A program made the translations under genes and the position numbers. Of a DNA stretch of 64,000 nt, positions 25,530 through 35,351 are shown piece by piece. This DNA comes from a virus. Each line of letters begins with the position of its first letter. Within the stretch, counting starts at the first letter, position 1. The DNA lies in IMG/VR virus record IMGVR_UViG_3300044641_009589, positions 18,895 through 82,894 of that record; one strand, 5' to 3'. The notes under the pieces are model-generated. The model did not search any database and had not been told where the DNA came from. It saw nothing but the letters and a program-made list of their open reading frames with translations.

Positions 25530-27112
25530 TATAAAGTACCACCCTGTCCTGGAGTTAGTATAGTTGCATTAAAAGAATAAGTTCCTTTAAATATATCAAG
25601 TGACTCGCTAAAAGAAGTAAGCCAAAAATTTGATCCTTGGTTTCCAGTAGGGTAGACATCTATTTCGCTTAAAACTGTTTTTGCGTTACTTCTATAGGTG
25701 CCGATGGTTTCAAAGTCGGCTTTAAGGCCAGTTCCTATGACAAAATTGGCTGAAATATTTCTCTTTGTTGTGTTTGTTGTTTTTATGTCCTGAATAACGG
25801 GACCTGTTGTTCTACCTGGGACTGGTATTTCAGCAACAAAATTTTCTTTTGTATTTTGGCTAACATTAACATCAAAATCTATAAAATTTGTACCCGTTAA
25901 ATCTACTGCTTTTTCCTTGAACTCAGCTTCGTAATTTACAGTCGCAGAACGTCTATTTTCAGAAATAGTCATTCCATATGGGCCGTAAATATATGAAGAT
26001 CCTGTTATGTACGGATTTGTTAGTGATCCAGTTTCTGTTATTCTTGTTTTTAGTATTCCAAAATTATTTGCAGCTATTATATTTGTAAAGTAATCTTTTG
26101 CTTTTTTGTGTCCAGTTGGTCCTGGAGCAAAACCTTTTATTGCGCCAGAAACTCTAAAAGATTTATCGTAACCGTGGGTGTTGCTTATTGCGTTTGGTCC
26201 GCTAGCCCTAGACGTCATTGATATGTTAAAATCGTCTTGAACTCCGCTTGTAGTTGTTTTAATAAACTTCCATGTCTGTTGTATAGAATAAGATCCGGCG
26301 TATTGGTCTGACTGTTCAGAAGATTGATGTCCGACGTATTCGTATCCTGACTTCGGTGCATATAAACTGTAAATAGTTATTGGATTAACTAGTCCAGCTT
26401 CTGTCACCTTTTTTTCAACCCAGTTTTTTGCTTTTACAAATGGGCCATTGTTTCCAGTAGCTGCATATTCTGTGGCAAACGCTTTATAGCTTTGTGCTGA
26501 GACCGTTCTTGTAACAGTATAAGAATTTTCAAAATCGTTATCGGAAGAAACAGTGATTGAGTCAGAAGCTGATTTTAAGTTAAAACCACCAAACTCAGAT
26601 TGCGCAAAAGTAGGATTTACTGGAGTGTATCCGTCAATAAGTATTTCATTTGTAAGTATTGTTATTGTGTAATCTGTTTTTACAACGTGAATAGCGTCTG
26701 CAAATGAAATGTTAGAAATTTGCGGCTTACATTTAAGCACACTGGTAGTTCCATCGTCAGTTTTTATTTCGAGTAAATATTCAGTTGATACTTTATTTGT
26801 AGCGGAGCCAGTATTCGGCTCTCCTGGATTGATTGTAAAAAGATCACGAAGCGCTCTTTGCTTTTTAAGAAGAGAGCCAAATTTTTTGTCATCAGTATTA
26901 ATAGCTGGATCTACGGCCTCAGCAGTTGCCAAACTTGTAAAAAATTGACCAGTGGGGCCTGGTGATCCACGATCAGGAAGCAGCGTTCCATTTAATGTGA
27001 GTTCAAACTGAGAAGATAGAACTGTACCATCAGTGGTTCTGACGTAATTCTCAGATAGACTGTAAAGCGGTGCTGGGCTAATATATTTGCCGTTATATAG
27101 TACTATTGCCAT
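25529..27112 (-). CDS. Distal tail / tail-tip protein
   Basis: 527 residues, rich in Thr, Asn and Ser. The sequence opens AIVLYNGKYISPAPLYSLSENYVRTTDGT and includes several predicted Ig-like or barrel strands (VRTTDGTVLSSQFELTLNGT, NISFADAIHVVKTDYTITIL). It follows the tape measure and two small structural genes, the usual place of a distal tail protein, though it is longer than the typical 250-300 residues. It starts after a short gap and abuts the hub gene. Function is inferred from order. Confidence 0.6.
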   Translation of the reverse strand: MAIVLYNGKYISPAPLYSLSENYVRTTDGTVLSSQFELTLNGTLLPDRGSPGPTGQFFTSLATAEAVDPAINTDDKKFGSLLKKQRALRDLFTINPGEPNTGSATNKVSTEYLLEIKTDDGTTSVLKCKPQISNISFADAIHVVKTDYTITILTNEILIDGYTPVNPTFAQSEFGGFNLKSASDSITVSSDNDFENSYTVTRTVSAQSYKAFATEYAATGNNGPFVKAKNWVEKKVTEAGLVNPITIYSLYAPKSGYEYVGHQSSEQSDQYAGSYSIQQTWKFIKTTTSGVQDDFNISMTSRASGPNAISNTHGYDKSFRVSGAIKGFAPGPTGHKKAKDYFTNIIAANNFGILKTRITETGSLTNPYITGSSYIYGPYGMTISENRRSATVNYEAEFKEKAVDLTGTNFIDFDVNVSQNTKENFVAEIPVPGRTTGPVIQDIKTTNTTKRNISANFVIGTGLKADFETIGTYRSNAKTVLSEIDVYPTGNQGSNFWLTSFSESLDIFKGTYSFNATILTPGQGGTL

Positions 27113-27124
27113 GTTTTCCTCAAA

Positions 27125-27964
27125 TCAATATGTGCCGCCATCAATTATAGAATCAAGCGGTCCAGCACTTGAAGATGCAATTGAAGAAGCTATCCTATTT
27201 CCGTACCAAGTAACGCCATAATCAAAACTATAAAACTCAAATCCGTCAATTTGTGTTCCAGTCGCAGTAACTGGAGAATTTAATCTTGGCTTAGAGTAAC
27301 CGCTAGCCCATTGCTCGCGTGGCCAAATAATAGACGCATTAAAATCAACCTCTCTGTTACCAGCAGCATCCTGAACGGTAAATAAAGTTACCCTATAATC
27401 GCGCATGTACGTTGATGGAAGACCCGTCGTTCCGCTCGCGTCTTGATCTTGAAAAGGTGATTTTGCAATTGATATTTGAGTTAGCGGCTGATTAAGAGTG
27501 ACTTTTTGCGTAGTTCCGCTAGCTGGATAAATCACAAATACTCCAGTTGATGTTGATCCAGTTGCGCTTACTTGATAACCACCAAATGAAAAGCTTTCAA
27601 TGGCCATATTTCTAATTGTTCCGTTTTGTAACAATCCAGAACCGGCCATGCTAATAATACCGCCATTAAATGTTATGTCTCTGTTAGAACCAGCAACTAT
27701 TGCCTTATTTGACTCAACATCCCCATCAGAGCCAGCTCTGTCAATTTTATTAATTTCTAAAGCTGTCGCTGTGAGCCTGGTTCCGCTTATTAGCAATACG
27801 CCATTTATGTCAACCCCAGTTGTGCATATTCTAAGGGCAGAGTCAGTTCCATTTCCACCAGCAACCGCCAGAAGAGTTGTGGGCATACCGTTGTTCGAAT
27901 TAGATATTTGTAAAATATCTTTATATGTCTGGCTTGGCGTTTGTCCTAAAAATGAAGTTCCCAT
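27125..27964 (-). CDS. Tail-tip structural protein with fibre-like opening
   Basis: 279 residues. It opens FLGQTPSQTYKDILQISNSNNG, a common start of phage fibre or collar proteins, and contains GGIISMAGSGLLQNGT and a Ser/Gly-rich C-terminus. The start follows GTGTATAAA by 5 nt without a Shine-Dalgarno site, so although it lies in the tail block it has its own promoter-like site. Role in the tip or as a baseplate-associated fibre is inferred. Confidence 0.65.
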   Translation of the reverse strand: MGTSFLGQTPSQTYKDILQISNSNNGMPTTLLAVAGGNGTDSALRICTTGVDINGVLLISGTRLTATALEINKIDRAGSDGDVESNKAIVAGSNRDITFNGGIISMAGSGLLQNGTIRNMAIESFSFGGYQVSATGSTSTGVFVIYPASGTTQKVTLNQPLTQISIAKSPFQDQDASGTTGLPSTYMRDYRVTLFTVQDAAGNREVDFNASIIWPREQWASGYSKPRLNSPVTATGTQIDGFEFYSFDYGVTWYGNRIASSIASSSAGPLDSIIDGGTY

Positions 27965-27978
27965 ATTGTTTTATACAC
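27965..27978 (-). promoter_or_regulatory. GTGTAT promoter, leaderless spacing
   Basis: GTG-TATAAA, 5 nt (ACAAT), then ATG 27964. Confidence 0.65.
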
Positions 27979-27979
27979 C

Positions 27980-28582
27980 TCATTCTATACCAGAAATATA
28001 AAGTTCGACCTCAAGACTTGAAACATCAAAAGCCCCTATAAAAGCTGTGGAGGTGCCAGATGAATCTGCATAAGCACCAGATATTGCTATTGTTGTAGTT
28101 CCTGTCGATGAACCAAAGCCCTTAATAAATATTGTGCCTGTTGAACTTTCAAAGGCTTGTGCATACACAAATGCGGTTGTTGATCCATTAATTATACCAT
28201 CACCGCTTGCGTACAGGAAAAGAGGCATTTGCGCATTATAATTTCCAGTGCTAGCGCCAGACATAAAAACAGATGTGTACTTTGTTATGTAGGCCCCCTG
28301 AACACAGCTTGACGGTATTACTTGCCATTGCTCAAGAGCGCTGCTAGTGTAAGTTTGCCATCTTTGATTTAGGCCGACATCCCATTGTCCGCACTGATCC
28401 ATTGCGGATAAAATAAGTGGCACAGTTCCAGTGGCTGGAGTTTCTACCGTGCCTATGTACATAGGCATAGCGCCTATCGTTAGGCCTGGCGCACCAGTAG
28501 CAAATATTGTTGCAGTACCACTTGAGACGCCGTAGGCGCCATAAGTCAAAATATTGCTAATTATTTGGTACTGGGATGGCAT
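27980..28582 (-). CDS. Small tail structural protein
   Basis: 200 residues, Gly/Ser/Thr/Ala-rich with repeated beta-like stretches (FATGAPGLTIGAMPMYIGTV, GTIFIKGFGSSTGTTTIAI). It begins 1 nt after the tape measure ends. Composition and position suggest a tail-tip or distal-tail subunit; no family is recognised. Confidence 0.6.
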   Translation of the reverse strand: MPSQYQIISNILTYGAYGVSSGTATIFATGAPGLTIGAMPMYIGTVETPATGTVPLILSAMDQCGQWDVGLNQRWQTYTSSALEQWQVIPSSCVQGAYITKYTSVFMSGASTGNYNAQMPLFLYASGDGIINGSTTAFVYAQAFESSTGTIFIKGFGSSTGTTTIAISGAYADSSGTSTAFIGAFDVSSLEVELYISGIE

Positions 28583-28583
28583 T

Positions 28584-31500
28584 TTATGGTGTTGGTCGTC
28601 CTACTGGAAAGGTAAATGAAGATATGCTAAAGCCAGCTGTGTTCAATGCGTTTTTAATATATTCAGACACTTGTGTAGCAACTTCGTTTTTAATGTTCTG
28701 TATGTCTTCTTCTGCTGAAGTAAGATTGAATTTCAGATTTATGTCTTGGAGGCCCTCTATTTTGAATGTAATTGTTTCTGGGAAGCCCTCAAGTGCCTTC
28801 GCTAAATTTTGTGCAGTTTTTGTTGCTAAAGCGTTTTGTCCATCTATTATGTCCTTTGCCTCTTTTTGAAGCTTTATTTGCGTGTTAGCAATTGCCTCAA
28901 GCTCAGTTTTAAGCTTATTTATTTCACTAAAACTATTTGATAGTCCAGTGTTAAAACCAGTCAAGCTTGGAACAATTGCCTGTCCTAGATTTATTAGATC
29001 GCTTAGTTGCGTACCAGTAAATCCAAATCCTTGAAGTGTTGCGCCACCAGCGCTTTGTGCAAGGCCAGTAGCACCAAGGAAATCTCCAGTTGCGCCTATT
29101 CTTCTTGCAAAATCTTCTGCTATGGCTTGCAGGGCTGGGCTATTTACTATTTTTTCAGGGGTTAGATCCTCTGGCTTGAAACCAGCCGCCTGAAGCTCAG
29201 AAGCAAGTCTTCGCAGATTATCTCTGTTTTTCTCTATTTCTTGACGTGCCAAGGCTTGCTCGTCTGGCGTCCCGCCAAATGCCTTGCTTACAATGTCTTT
29301 AGTAAAACCTAGGCTTGCTTGTAGCTGGCCTTGTATAATTTGAATCTGCTCAAGAACGCCCTGTCTTGATGCGTCTAGGTAATTTCCAAACTCATCAAAA
29401 AGTCTTGGTATAAGAGACTTTGTTTCGTTGAAGGCTCTAGTGACATCGGCTATGAGTTTATTTGGGTCTGTTTCGGCTAGATTTACTTGCCCAACGGCTA
29501 ACTGTCTTGACTGTATTATGTTATTTATAAAGGAGCCGAATGCCGCTGGTGAGGATTGTTGGTCTACTATAGCGCCTGGGGCAAAAAGACCCTTAGATAT
29601 ATTTTGAGAAAATATAGCAAAGCCTCTTTGGACATCTGCCAACGCAGCACCAAGACCAGCAAATCCACCACGGCCACCAGTCAATAGACCAGTTGCGACG
29701 CCTGGAAGCTGTGGCTTTATTGCGCCAACGCCACTCCTAAATTGAGCGTCGCTTATATTTCCACTAGCGCGATCTATTTCTAAAAGCTGTCTTCTAAGAG
29801 AGTCTTGTATACTTACTATTTGTTTTTGAACGTCAAGCTGCTGGAATCGCTTCTGTGTGGCTAAATCAGATAGGGCTACAGCATCTTTTAAATACTCGTT
29901 TTGCTCTTTAATAAGTTCATTAATTGAGGCTATTCTAGCCTCTCTTAGCTTATCGATCCCTAGAAGAGCCTCTCCTACATTTACCTCTCCAGATTTAGCC
30001 AGCTGTTCAAATCTTTTTTGAAGTTCTGACTCTCTGCCTCTCAAGTCTCTCTCGTTGTCGTCCTCACCAACAGCTGCTCGTGCAGCCTGCCTTCCTACGA
30101 ATAGGGGTGGGGCGCCAGAAAAAGAACCAGACCTAAACTGCTCAGCTAGTGTGTTTATTTGATTTATTCTTTGCTGAAGATCTGGCGTTATTAATGGCGT
30201 TGCTCCAAAACGAGAAAAGAGCTGGGCCTCTGATGTAAACTGCGAAAGCTCTGTTGTCCTTGGAGTGAACGCTCCTGTTCCAAATATAGATGAAAGGGCG
30301 TCAGCACCTAAAACGTTTCTATTTCTGACATTTTGTCTTAGCTGCGAGCTTTGGCTGACTCTTCCAAGCGACGCAAATATTCTTGCGGATGAAAGCTCAA
30401 GAGTTTGAGCGTAATCATTTAAAACCTCATCAAGGCTTAGTGATGCTCTTCCAACTTTACCGAATTGCTTGACAAGGGAATTGAATACCTTTTCAATTTC
30501 TTTTCCTTGCACCACAACGCCTGCTGAGGGTCTTGAAAGAAGGGTTTGCAGTTCTTTTTTAACAAATGCATCAGCTTTAGCACCAGTAAGACCAAGATTT
30601 TGCGCTCTTACGAACGCGTTCTTAAGTGACTGCCTCAGAATCTCAAGCGCTTGCGTTCCGCCTCCTTCTGGGCTTGTGAGATCCTTTACCGCTTCAGCTA
30701 TTTGTTCTGAAGTCAGATTTGGGTCAGACCTTCTGACAAGATTTTCTAGCGATCCTTTTACATTGCCCTCTCTTTTAATAATTAAAGAAACAAGAGCGTC
30801 TATTCTTTGAGGCAAGGCGTTTTTATCAAGGAAGAATCTTTCTATGTTTGGTCCAAGTGTCGGGACGCCGCCTTGTGCTATTCTTCCGCTTGATACAAAT
30901 TCTGCAGTTATGTTCTGCCTAGCAGAAAGCTGTTCTTGCTGTCTTTGCTGTTCTGCTATTCTTTGATCTTCTCTTCTTTGATTTATTACTTTAAAAGTCT
31001 CTAGCCCAGCGCCAGCAATAACACCAGCTGCTGTGCCACGAAGACCAAACCCTAAAAGTCTTGCAAATCCAGCCCCTCCAAGTCCGCCACCTAAAACATT
31101 TATTGCAGATGAAGCGGCTCCTGCGACATTTCTTTCTCTTTCATTTGTACCAAGCCTAGAAACAAAATCAGACAATATTGAAGTTAGGCCAGAGGCTAAG
31201 AAAAGACCAGTTCCCTGTCCAAGCGGAGAAAATATAGCATTCTTTAAAAACCCACCACCTCTACCACCTCCTGCGCCACCACCACCACCTGGTGGTCCTC
31301 CTGGTATCGAAGTGCCTCTTCCGCTAAGCGCTGTAATGTTGTTGTTAAGAATGGAAATTGTTCTATTAACCGAATCGAGTCCAGTTGTAAGTCTTTGGCT
31401 GCTTGTGATTAGTGCTCGGTACGTAACAATAGAAGACTTTATGATGTTTACTAGAGCATAAATTGCTACTGCAAAACCTGCAGGCGCAGCAACAGGCGCT

Positions 31501-34295
31501 ATTGCGCCAAGAGTTGGCGCTATTGCTCCGCTAACTAGATTTGCGCCAGACTTAAATACTTCTCTTATAAACGGGTTATCAACAAGACCAACTGCAGCTT
31601 CTTGCAGAGAAATTCTAGCTCTCTCTATCGACTTTCCAACAGTTTCTAGCTGCGTCTGAGCATCACGAAGAACTGATCCAGCGGCTTTCTCTGTTGTTTG
31701 TCTTAAGTTTTCAGCCTGTGAGTTTAGAGCCTCAAAAAGAGCAAGTACCCTTGATGCGTTTCTTACGTCTACAAATTGCGCTATAGCAGAGACTTTTTCA
31801 GACTCTGTTCCAAATCTAGTCTGGAAAAGCTTTGCTACAGACTGAAGTCTTCTTGACGGGTTAAGCTCTTGAAGTATTTTTGGGTCGATACCGCCTATGA
31901 ATTTTTCAAACTTTGGCTTGAATAAAGACGTTGTTATTGTCTTTAGCGATGTACCGATAACAGAGGCGGATTCTCTGGTCTGCTGCCTAAGCGCAGAGGA
32001 TATGCCGAGAAACTCTTGGAAGTTTCCGCCAAGCTCAGCAAATGCAGAACCGCCACGCTTAACTATTTCAAAAAGATCTTGTGACTCTACTGCATAGTCT
32101 TTAGAGAACTGGTTTACAAGATCTAATATGTTTTTAGTATCCGAAAGCGTTAAGTTAAATTGCCTATAAACGGCAATAAGACCGTCAACTGTTTGCTCTT
32201 GGGAACCAAACGATGGGCCAAGTCTAGCCTGGGATATTGCTTCTATGGCTCCTTTAAGCTCTGATACGTTTGTGAAGCCAGCCTGAGCAAGCAATGCGAC
32301 ACCACTAGCGATTTCACTAGGGGCTATTCCAAGAGATGTGCCTAGGTTCTTTATGAAGCCTGAAAGCTCTTTTATCTTTCCGTTATTTTCTGTCGTGTCA
32401 CCAAGCACCTGCCGTACTTTAGTAAGCTGCTGCTCAAGTTTAAAGAATTCACTAGTGGAGTTTCTTATGAAAGAAACTGTACCATATATTCCAGACGCGC
32501 CTATTACATAGGCTGCAATTCTTTGAGTAGCAATTGTTACTTGTGCCCCGAGTCTCTCAAAGCTGTTTCCAAATCTAGCCGTGAATTGAAGAACGCTTTG
32601 TCTTCCACCCTCAACATCTCTAAGCGCTTGATTAAATTCACGAAGCGCGTTTTTTGCGTCTTTTGACGCTTTTGTGGTTCTTCCAAGCGCACCCTCAAGT
32701 GAAGCCCCAGTTAGGCTTGAAATATTGACACCAGTAAGCTTGTTTACCTCAAGCGCTTGTTTTGCAAGCTCAGCATTGCTTAATTTTGTGTATCCAGGAC
32801 CAGCTTTTCTAGCAACCTCGTTGTTTAGTTTTACAAGAGCGTCGTAAGTTTCACGAACACGATCTCTTATTTTTTGTCTCTTTTTAGCCTCTTCTTCAAG
32901 AACTGCCTGTCTTTGTGAAATTTCTTTACTGACAAGCTTTTCGCGCTCGGCTTGACTTCTTGCAAATGTTGCTCTTTCCGCGTTTGCCGTTATTATGTCT
33001 GCCTGGGTGGCTGGAGCAGCCCCAGGCGCAATAATTCCAAATCGCCCTTCAACGCTTGCAGCTATATCAGCTCTTGATCTCGAAGCCCTACTTCTGCCCT
33101 TTAACTTGTCAAGCTCAACAAGCTTTTGCTCAAGCGCAATTTCTTTTTCGATCAATCCTCTTAGGGATTCACGAAATCTTAACTGGTCAAGTATCGCCTT
33201 GCTTCGTTCTTTTTCTTTTGCTGTTAATTTGTCTGTAAGGTCTTTGGCTTCCTTTTTAGCAGCAACACCTTCTGCTTTTATTGTGTCTTCAACCCGCCTT
33301 CTGTCTAGCGGCGCTATTTTACCGCCACCAGACAGCAATGCTGCGACTTCTGGTCTAGACCTTATGTCTCTCTCTATTTCTGAGGCAGATCTTGCTTTGT
33401 AAAATGTTCCTGATTTTGCCGCTGTTGCAGCCTTAGCCGCTTCTGCTTTGACCTGCTCATCTACTGTTTTCTTGATGGCCTGCTCTACGCTATAAATCTT
33501 GTTTGCGTTCGCCTCTCTTATCTTGTAAGCAGCGTTTGCGTCTTTAACAGCCTTTGATGTGTTAAAGTTTTCTGCAGATATTTTTTGCGTTTCACCACGA
33601 ACTTTATTTATCAGATCATTTGCTTCACGCAGCGTGTTTACTGAGCCTGGATCAAATAGGCTTAAAGCTTCAGATCTTATATCCTGTCTTGTTTTTGCGA
33701 CATAAGAAGGGTCTAGCTGTGCGCGCTGCTCTTCCTGAGCAGAGCGCGCTCTAATAAATTGCCCTATTGAAGAACCAAGAACCTGTTGTCTAGTTGCTAG
33801 TCTTGTTTTTAGGGTTTCTGTTTTTTCCAAGGCCTTGTCTATTGCTTCTGTGTCAAACTCAAGCTTTATTGCCCGCTTTGCATCGCGCTGCAATACTTTT
33901 ATTTCTTCGCTTAAAAACTGAAAAAGAGTAACAAGATCCTGAGAATCCTTGAAGGTCTTTGGGTTTAGCTGAATTAATCTTATCGCTTCTCTTGCGCCAG
34001 CAGAAGCGCCCTTAAGGGCGTTAACTGATTTGAAAAGACCCTCTACGTCCCTTGAACCAGCTGCGCCAACTTTCAGTTTCGGATCATTTATGATCTTTCT
34101 TGCCTGGTCTGCTACTTTTGATATCTGGCCAAAAAGCTCGGTTGCGTCTCCTGGGCTAAAATTTACAGCAACATCAACAGCAGCCCTTTGATTAAGGGCG
34201 CTCTGTATAGCCTTTGCCGCTTGCGAAACAGCAGACTTATTTACATTAATTGTGTTGACAAGCGCGCCAAACCTTAAAAAGAAGTCCTCTGCCAC
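28584..34295 (-). CDS. Tape measure protein
   Basis: 1903 residues, starting on GTG at 34295 with an AGAGG Shine-Dalgarno site 7 nt upstream and a GTGTATTTA box before that. It is almost entirely helical and coiled-coil in the first 560 residues, with repeated Lys/Glu/Ala/Gln heptads. A hydrophobic part near residues 930-965 (APAGFAVAIYALVNIIKSSIV) is followed by a Gly/Pro-rich segment, and the C-terminal third is again helical. This matches tape measures, which set tail length and are ejected with DNA. By the usual 0.15 nm per residue it predicts a tail near 285 nm. Confidence 0.92.
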   Translation of the reverse strand: MAEDFFLRFGALVNTINVNKSAVSQAAKAIQSALNQRAAVDVAVNFSPGDATELFGQISKVADQARKIINDPKLKVGAAGSRDVEGLFKSVNALKGASAGAREAIRLIQLNPKTFKDSQDLVTLFQFLSEEIKVLQRDAKRAIKLEFDTEAIDKALEKTETLKTRLATRQQVLGSSIGQFIRARSAQEEQRAQLDPSYVAKTRQDIRSEALSLFDPGSVNTLREANDLINKVRGETQKISAENFNTSKAVKDANAAYKIREANANKIYSVEQAIKKTVDEQVKAEAAKAATAAKSGTFYKARSASEIERDIRSRPEVAALLSGGGKIAPLDRRRVEDTIKAEGVAAKKEAKDLTDKLTAKEKERSKAILDQLRFRESLRGLIEKEIALEQKLVELDKLKGRSRASRSRADIAASVEGRFGIIAPGAAPATQADIITANAERATFARSQAEREKLVSKEISQRQAVLEEEAKKRQKIRDRVRETYDALVKLNNEVARKAGPGYTKLSNAELAKQALEVNKLTGVNISSLTGASLEGALGRTTKASKDAKNALREFNQALRDVEGGRQSVLQFTARFGNSFERLGAQVTIATQRIAAYVIGASGIYGTVSFIRNSTSEFFKLEQQLTKVRQVLGDTTENNGKIKELSGFIKNLGTSLGIAPSEIASGVALLAQAGFTNVSELKGAIEAISQARLGPSFGSQEQTVDGLIAVYRQFNLTLSDTKNILDLVNQFSKDYAVESQDLFEIVKRGGSAFAELGGNFQEFLGISSALRQQTRESASVIGTSLKTITTSLFKPKFEKFIGGIDPKILQELNPSRRLQSVAKLFQTRFGTESEKVSAIAQFVDVRNASRVLALFEALNSQAENLRQTTEKAAGSVLRDAQTQLETVGKSIERARISLQEAAVGLVDNPFIREVFKSGANLVSGAIAPTLGAIAPVAAPAGFAVAIYALVNIIKSSIVTYRALITSSQRLTTGLDSVNRTISILNNNITALSGRGTSIPGGPPGGGGGAGGGRGGGFLKNAIFSPLGQGTGLFLASGLTSILSDFVSRLGTNERERNVAGAASSAINVLGGGLGGAGFARLLGFGLRGTAAGVIAGAGLETFKVINQRREDQRIAEQQRQQEQLSARQNITAEFVSSGRIAQGGVPTLGPNIERFFLDKNALPQRIDALVSLIIKREGNVKGSLENLVRRSDPNLTSEQIAEAVKDLTSPEGGGTQALEILRQSLKNAFVRAQNLGLTGAKADAFVKKELQTLLSRPSAGVVVQGKEIEKVFNSLVKQFGKVGRASLSLDEVLNDYAQTLELSSARIFASLGRVSQSSQLRQNVRNRNVLGADALSSIFGTGAFTPRTTELSQFTSEAQLFSRFGATPLITPDLQQRINQINTLAEQFRSGSFSGAPPLFVGRQAARAAVGEDDNERDLRGRESELQKRFEQLAKSGEVNVGEALLGIDKLREARIASINELIKEQNEYLKDAVALSDLATQKRFQQLDVQKQIVSIQDSLRRQLLEIDRASGNISDAQFRSGVGAIKPQLPGVATGLLTGGRGGFAGLGAALADVQRGFAIFSQNISKGLFAPGAIVDQQSSPAAFGSFINNIIQSRQLAVGQVNLAETDPNKLIADVTRAFNETKSLIPRLFDEFGNYLDASRQGVLEQIQIIQGQLQASLGFTKDIVSKAFGGTPDEQALARQEIEKNRDNLRRLASELQAAGFKPEDLTPEKIVNSPALQAIAEDFARRIGATGDFLGATGLAQSAGGATLQGFGFTGTQLSDLINLGQAIVPSLTGFNTGLSNSFSEINKLKTELEAIANTQIKLQKEAKDIIDGQNALATKTAQNLAKALEGFPETITFKIEGLQDINLKFNLTSAEEDIQNIKNEVATQVSEYIKNALNTAGFSISSFTFPVGRPTP

Positions 34296-34320
34296 TTTGC
34301 GTCCTCTAGATTAAATACAC
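34296..34320 (-). promoter_or_regulatory. GTGTAT promoter with ribosome site
   Basis: GTG-TATTTA, then AGAGG 7 nt before the GTG start of the tape measure at 34295. Confidence 0.55.
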
Positions 34321-34330
34321 TAGAGTCGCC

Positions 34331-34996
34331 TTATTTTACTGAGGTCTTTTTCTTCTTTGGTTTTTCTTCGCTAGTGGCCTTATCTACAACTGGTGGATTT
34401 TGTGTTTCTTCACCGTGTTTTTCTAGCCATTCATTTTCAGGTCTAAGCTTTTCAATCTGTCTCAGGATTTCTTGTGTACCCTCATAGATAAAGGACATTA
34501 TTTCAGAGGCGGCTCTGTTTGCGAGCGGCGAATCATCGTCCTCAAACTCCTTGAAGGATGACCATATTTTTGTGCCGTCTTCTCTAGAGCAGCAGGCAAA
34601 AGCATAGTAGTTAAATCTTCTGTTTTCAGCGAACAGTGTCGCGGATTGTGAGTTTAACTCATATCTTGCGCTGTCAACTTCGTCCATAGCCTTACGCTCT
34701 GATCGTATTTCTTCTACGATCTTCATTCCATCGGATTTCTTTTCAGTTTTTTCAAGCTTATCCAGAAGTCTATCTATTTTCGCTTGGGATTCTTTTCTCT
34801 CGCCTTCACGAGAATATCTGTCAAGCCCACGCTCTTTAAGTATTTTTTCAACTTCTGCCTCTAAAAAAAGACCGTTTGCGATTGCTTCACGATAAGCTCT
34901 CGCGTATATCGCATCGCTTTCTCTTCTTATTTTGTTGGTAGGCTTAATTATTCTGTAATGCGCGCCTTCAAATTCAAATTTTCTTACTTCTTCCAT
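34331..34996 (-). CDS. Tail assembly chaperone candidate, downstream ORF
   Basis: 221 residues, strongly charged and helical, ending in a Lys-rich tail. It lies between tail tube and tape measure, where siphoviruses carry tail assembly chaperones. The start overlaps the upstream ORF by 23 nt but has its own TTAGGAC ribosome site 7 nt away, so independent initiation is more likely than frameshifting. No family motif can be named. The Cys pair CACC near residue 130 is unusual. Confidence 0.6.
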   Translation of the reverse strand: MEEVRKFEFEGAHYRIIKPTNKIRRESDAIYARAYREAIANGLFLEAEVEKILKERGLDRYSREGERKESQAKIDRLLDKLEKTEKKSDGMKIVEEIRSERKAMDEVDSARYELNSQSATLFAENRRFNYYAFACCSREDGTKIWSSFKEFEDDDSPLANRAASEIMSFIYEGTQEILRQIEKLRPENEWLEKHGEETQNPPVVDKATSEEKPKKKKTSVK

Positions 34997-35351
34997 TTTG
35001 TTGTCCTAATTGTATTTTAGTTTCTTTTAGAGAAATTTTAAAGTTATTAATGTCTTTTGTTATTCTGTTTTTTTCAGTATTGCCTTGGTCAAATATTGCC
35101 TCTCGTAGATCAAGAAATTTATTAAACCACTTTTTCTGATCTGATGTCATCTTAGATTCGTCTACGCCTTCTAGCTCACCCCAAAGAGAACCAAAGAAAT
35201 GCTCTATTTTTGAAACAGCACCAACAAAAACGGTTTCCATTCTTGAGCAAGCAATTTTTTGCAGTATTTCTGAACACTTTTGCTCGTTTACCTCTTGTAG
35301 CTTTTGCTGTTGTATTAAGCGAAGCCGTTCACGAGCCTCTTTGTAATTCAT
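34974..35351 (-). CDS. Tail assembly chaperone candidate, upstream ORF
   Basis: 125 residues, nearly all helical (MNYKEARERLRLIQQQKLQEVNEQ, ITKDINNFKISLKETKIQLG). Size and place between the tube gene and the tape measure fit the shorter partner of a chaperone pair. It overlaps both neighbours (4 nt upstream, 23 nt downstream), so the three are probably translated from one message. I looked for a slippery heptamer in the overlap and did not find a canonical one. Confidence 0.58.
   Translation of the reverse strand: MNYKEARERLRLIQQQKLQEVNEQKCSEILQKIACSRMETVFVGAVSKIEHFFGSLWGELEGVDESKMTSDQKKWFNKFLDLREAIFDQGNTEKNRITKDINNFKISLKETKIQLGQQNGRSKKI

Noticed and set aside
34974-34996. Programmed frameshift joining the two chaperone-position ORFs.
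   Set aside because: The overlap has no canonical slippery heptamer in the upstream frame, and the downstream ORF has its own ribosome site.
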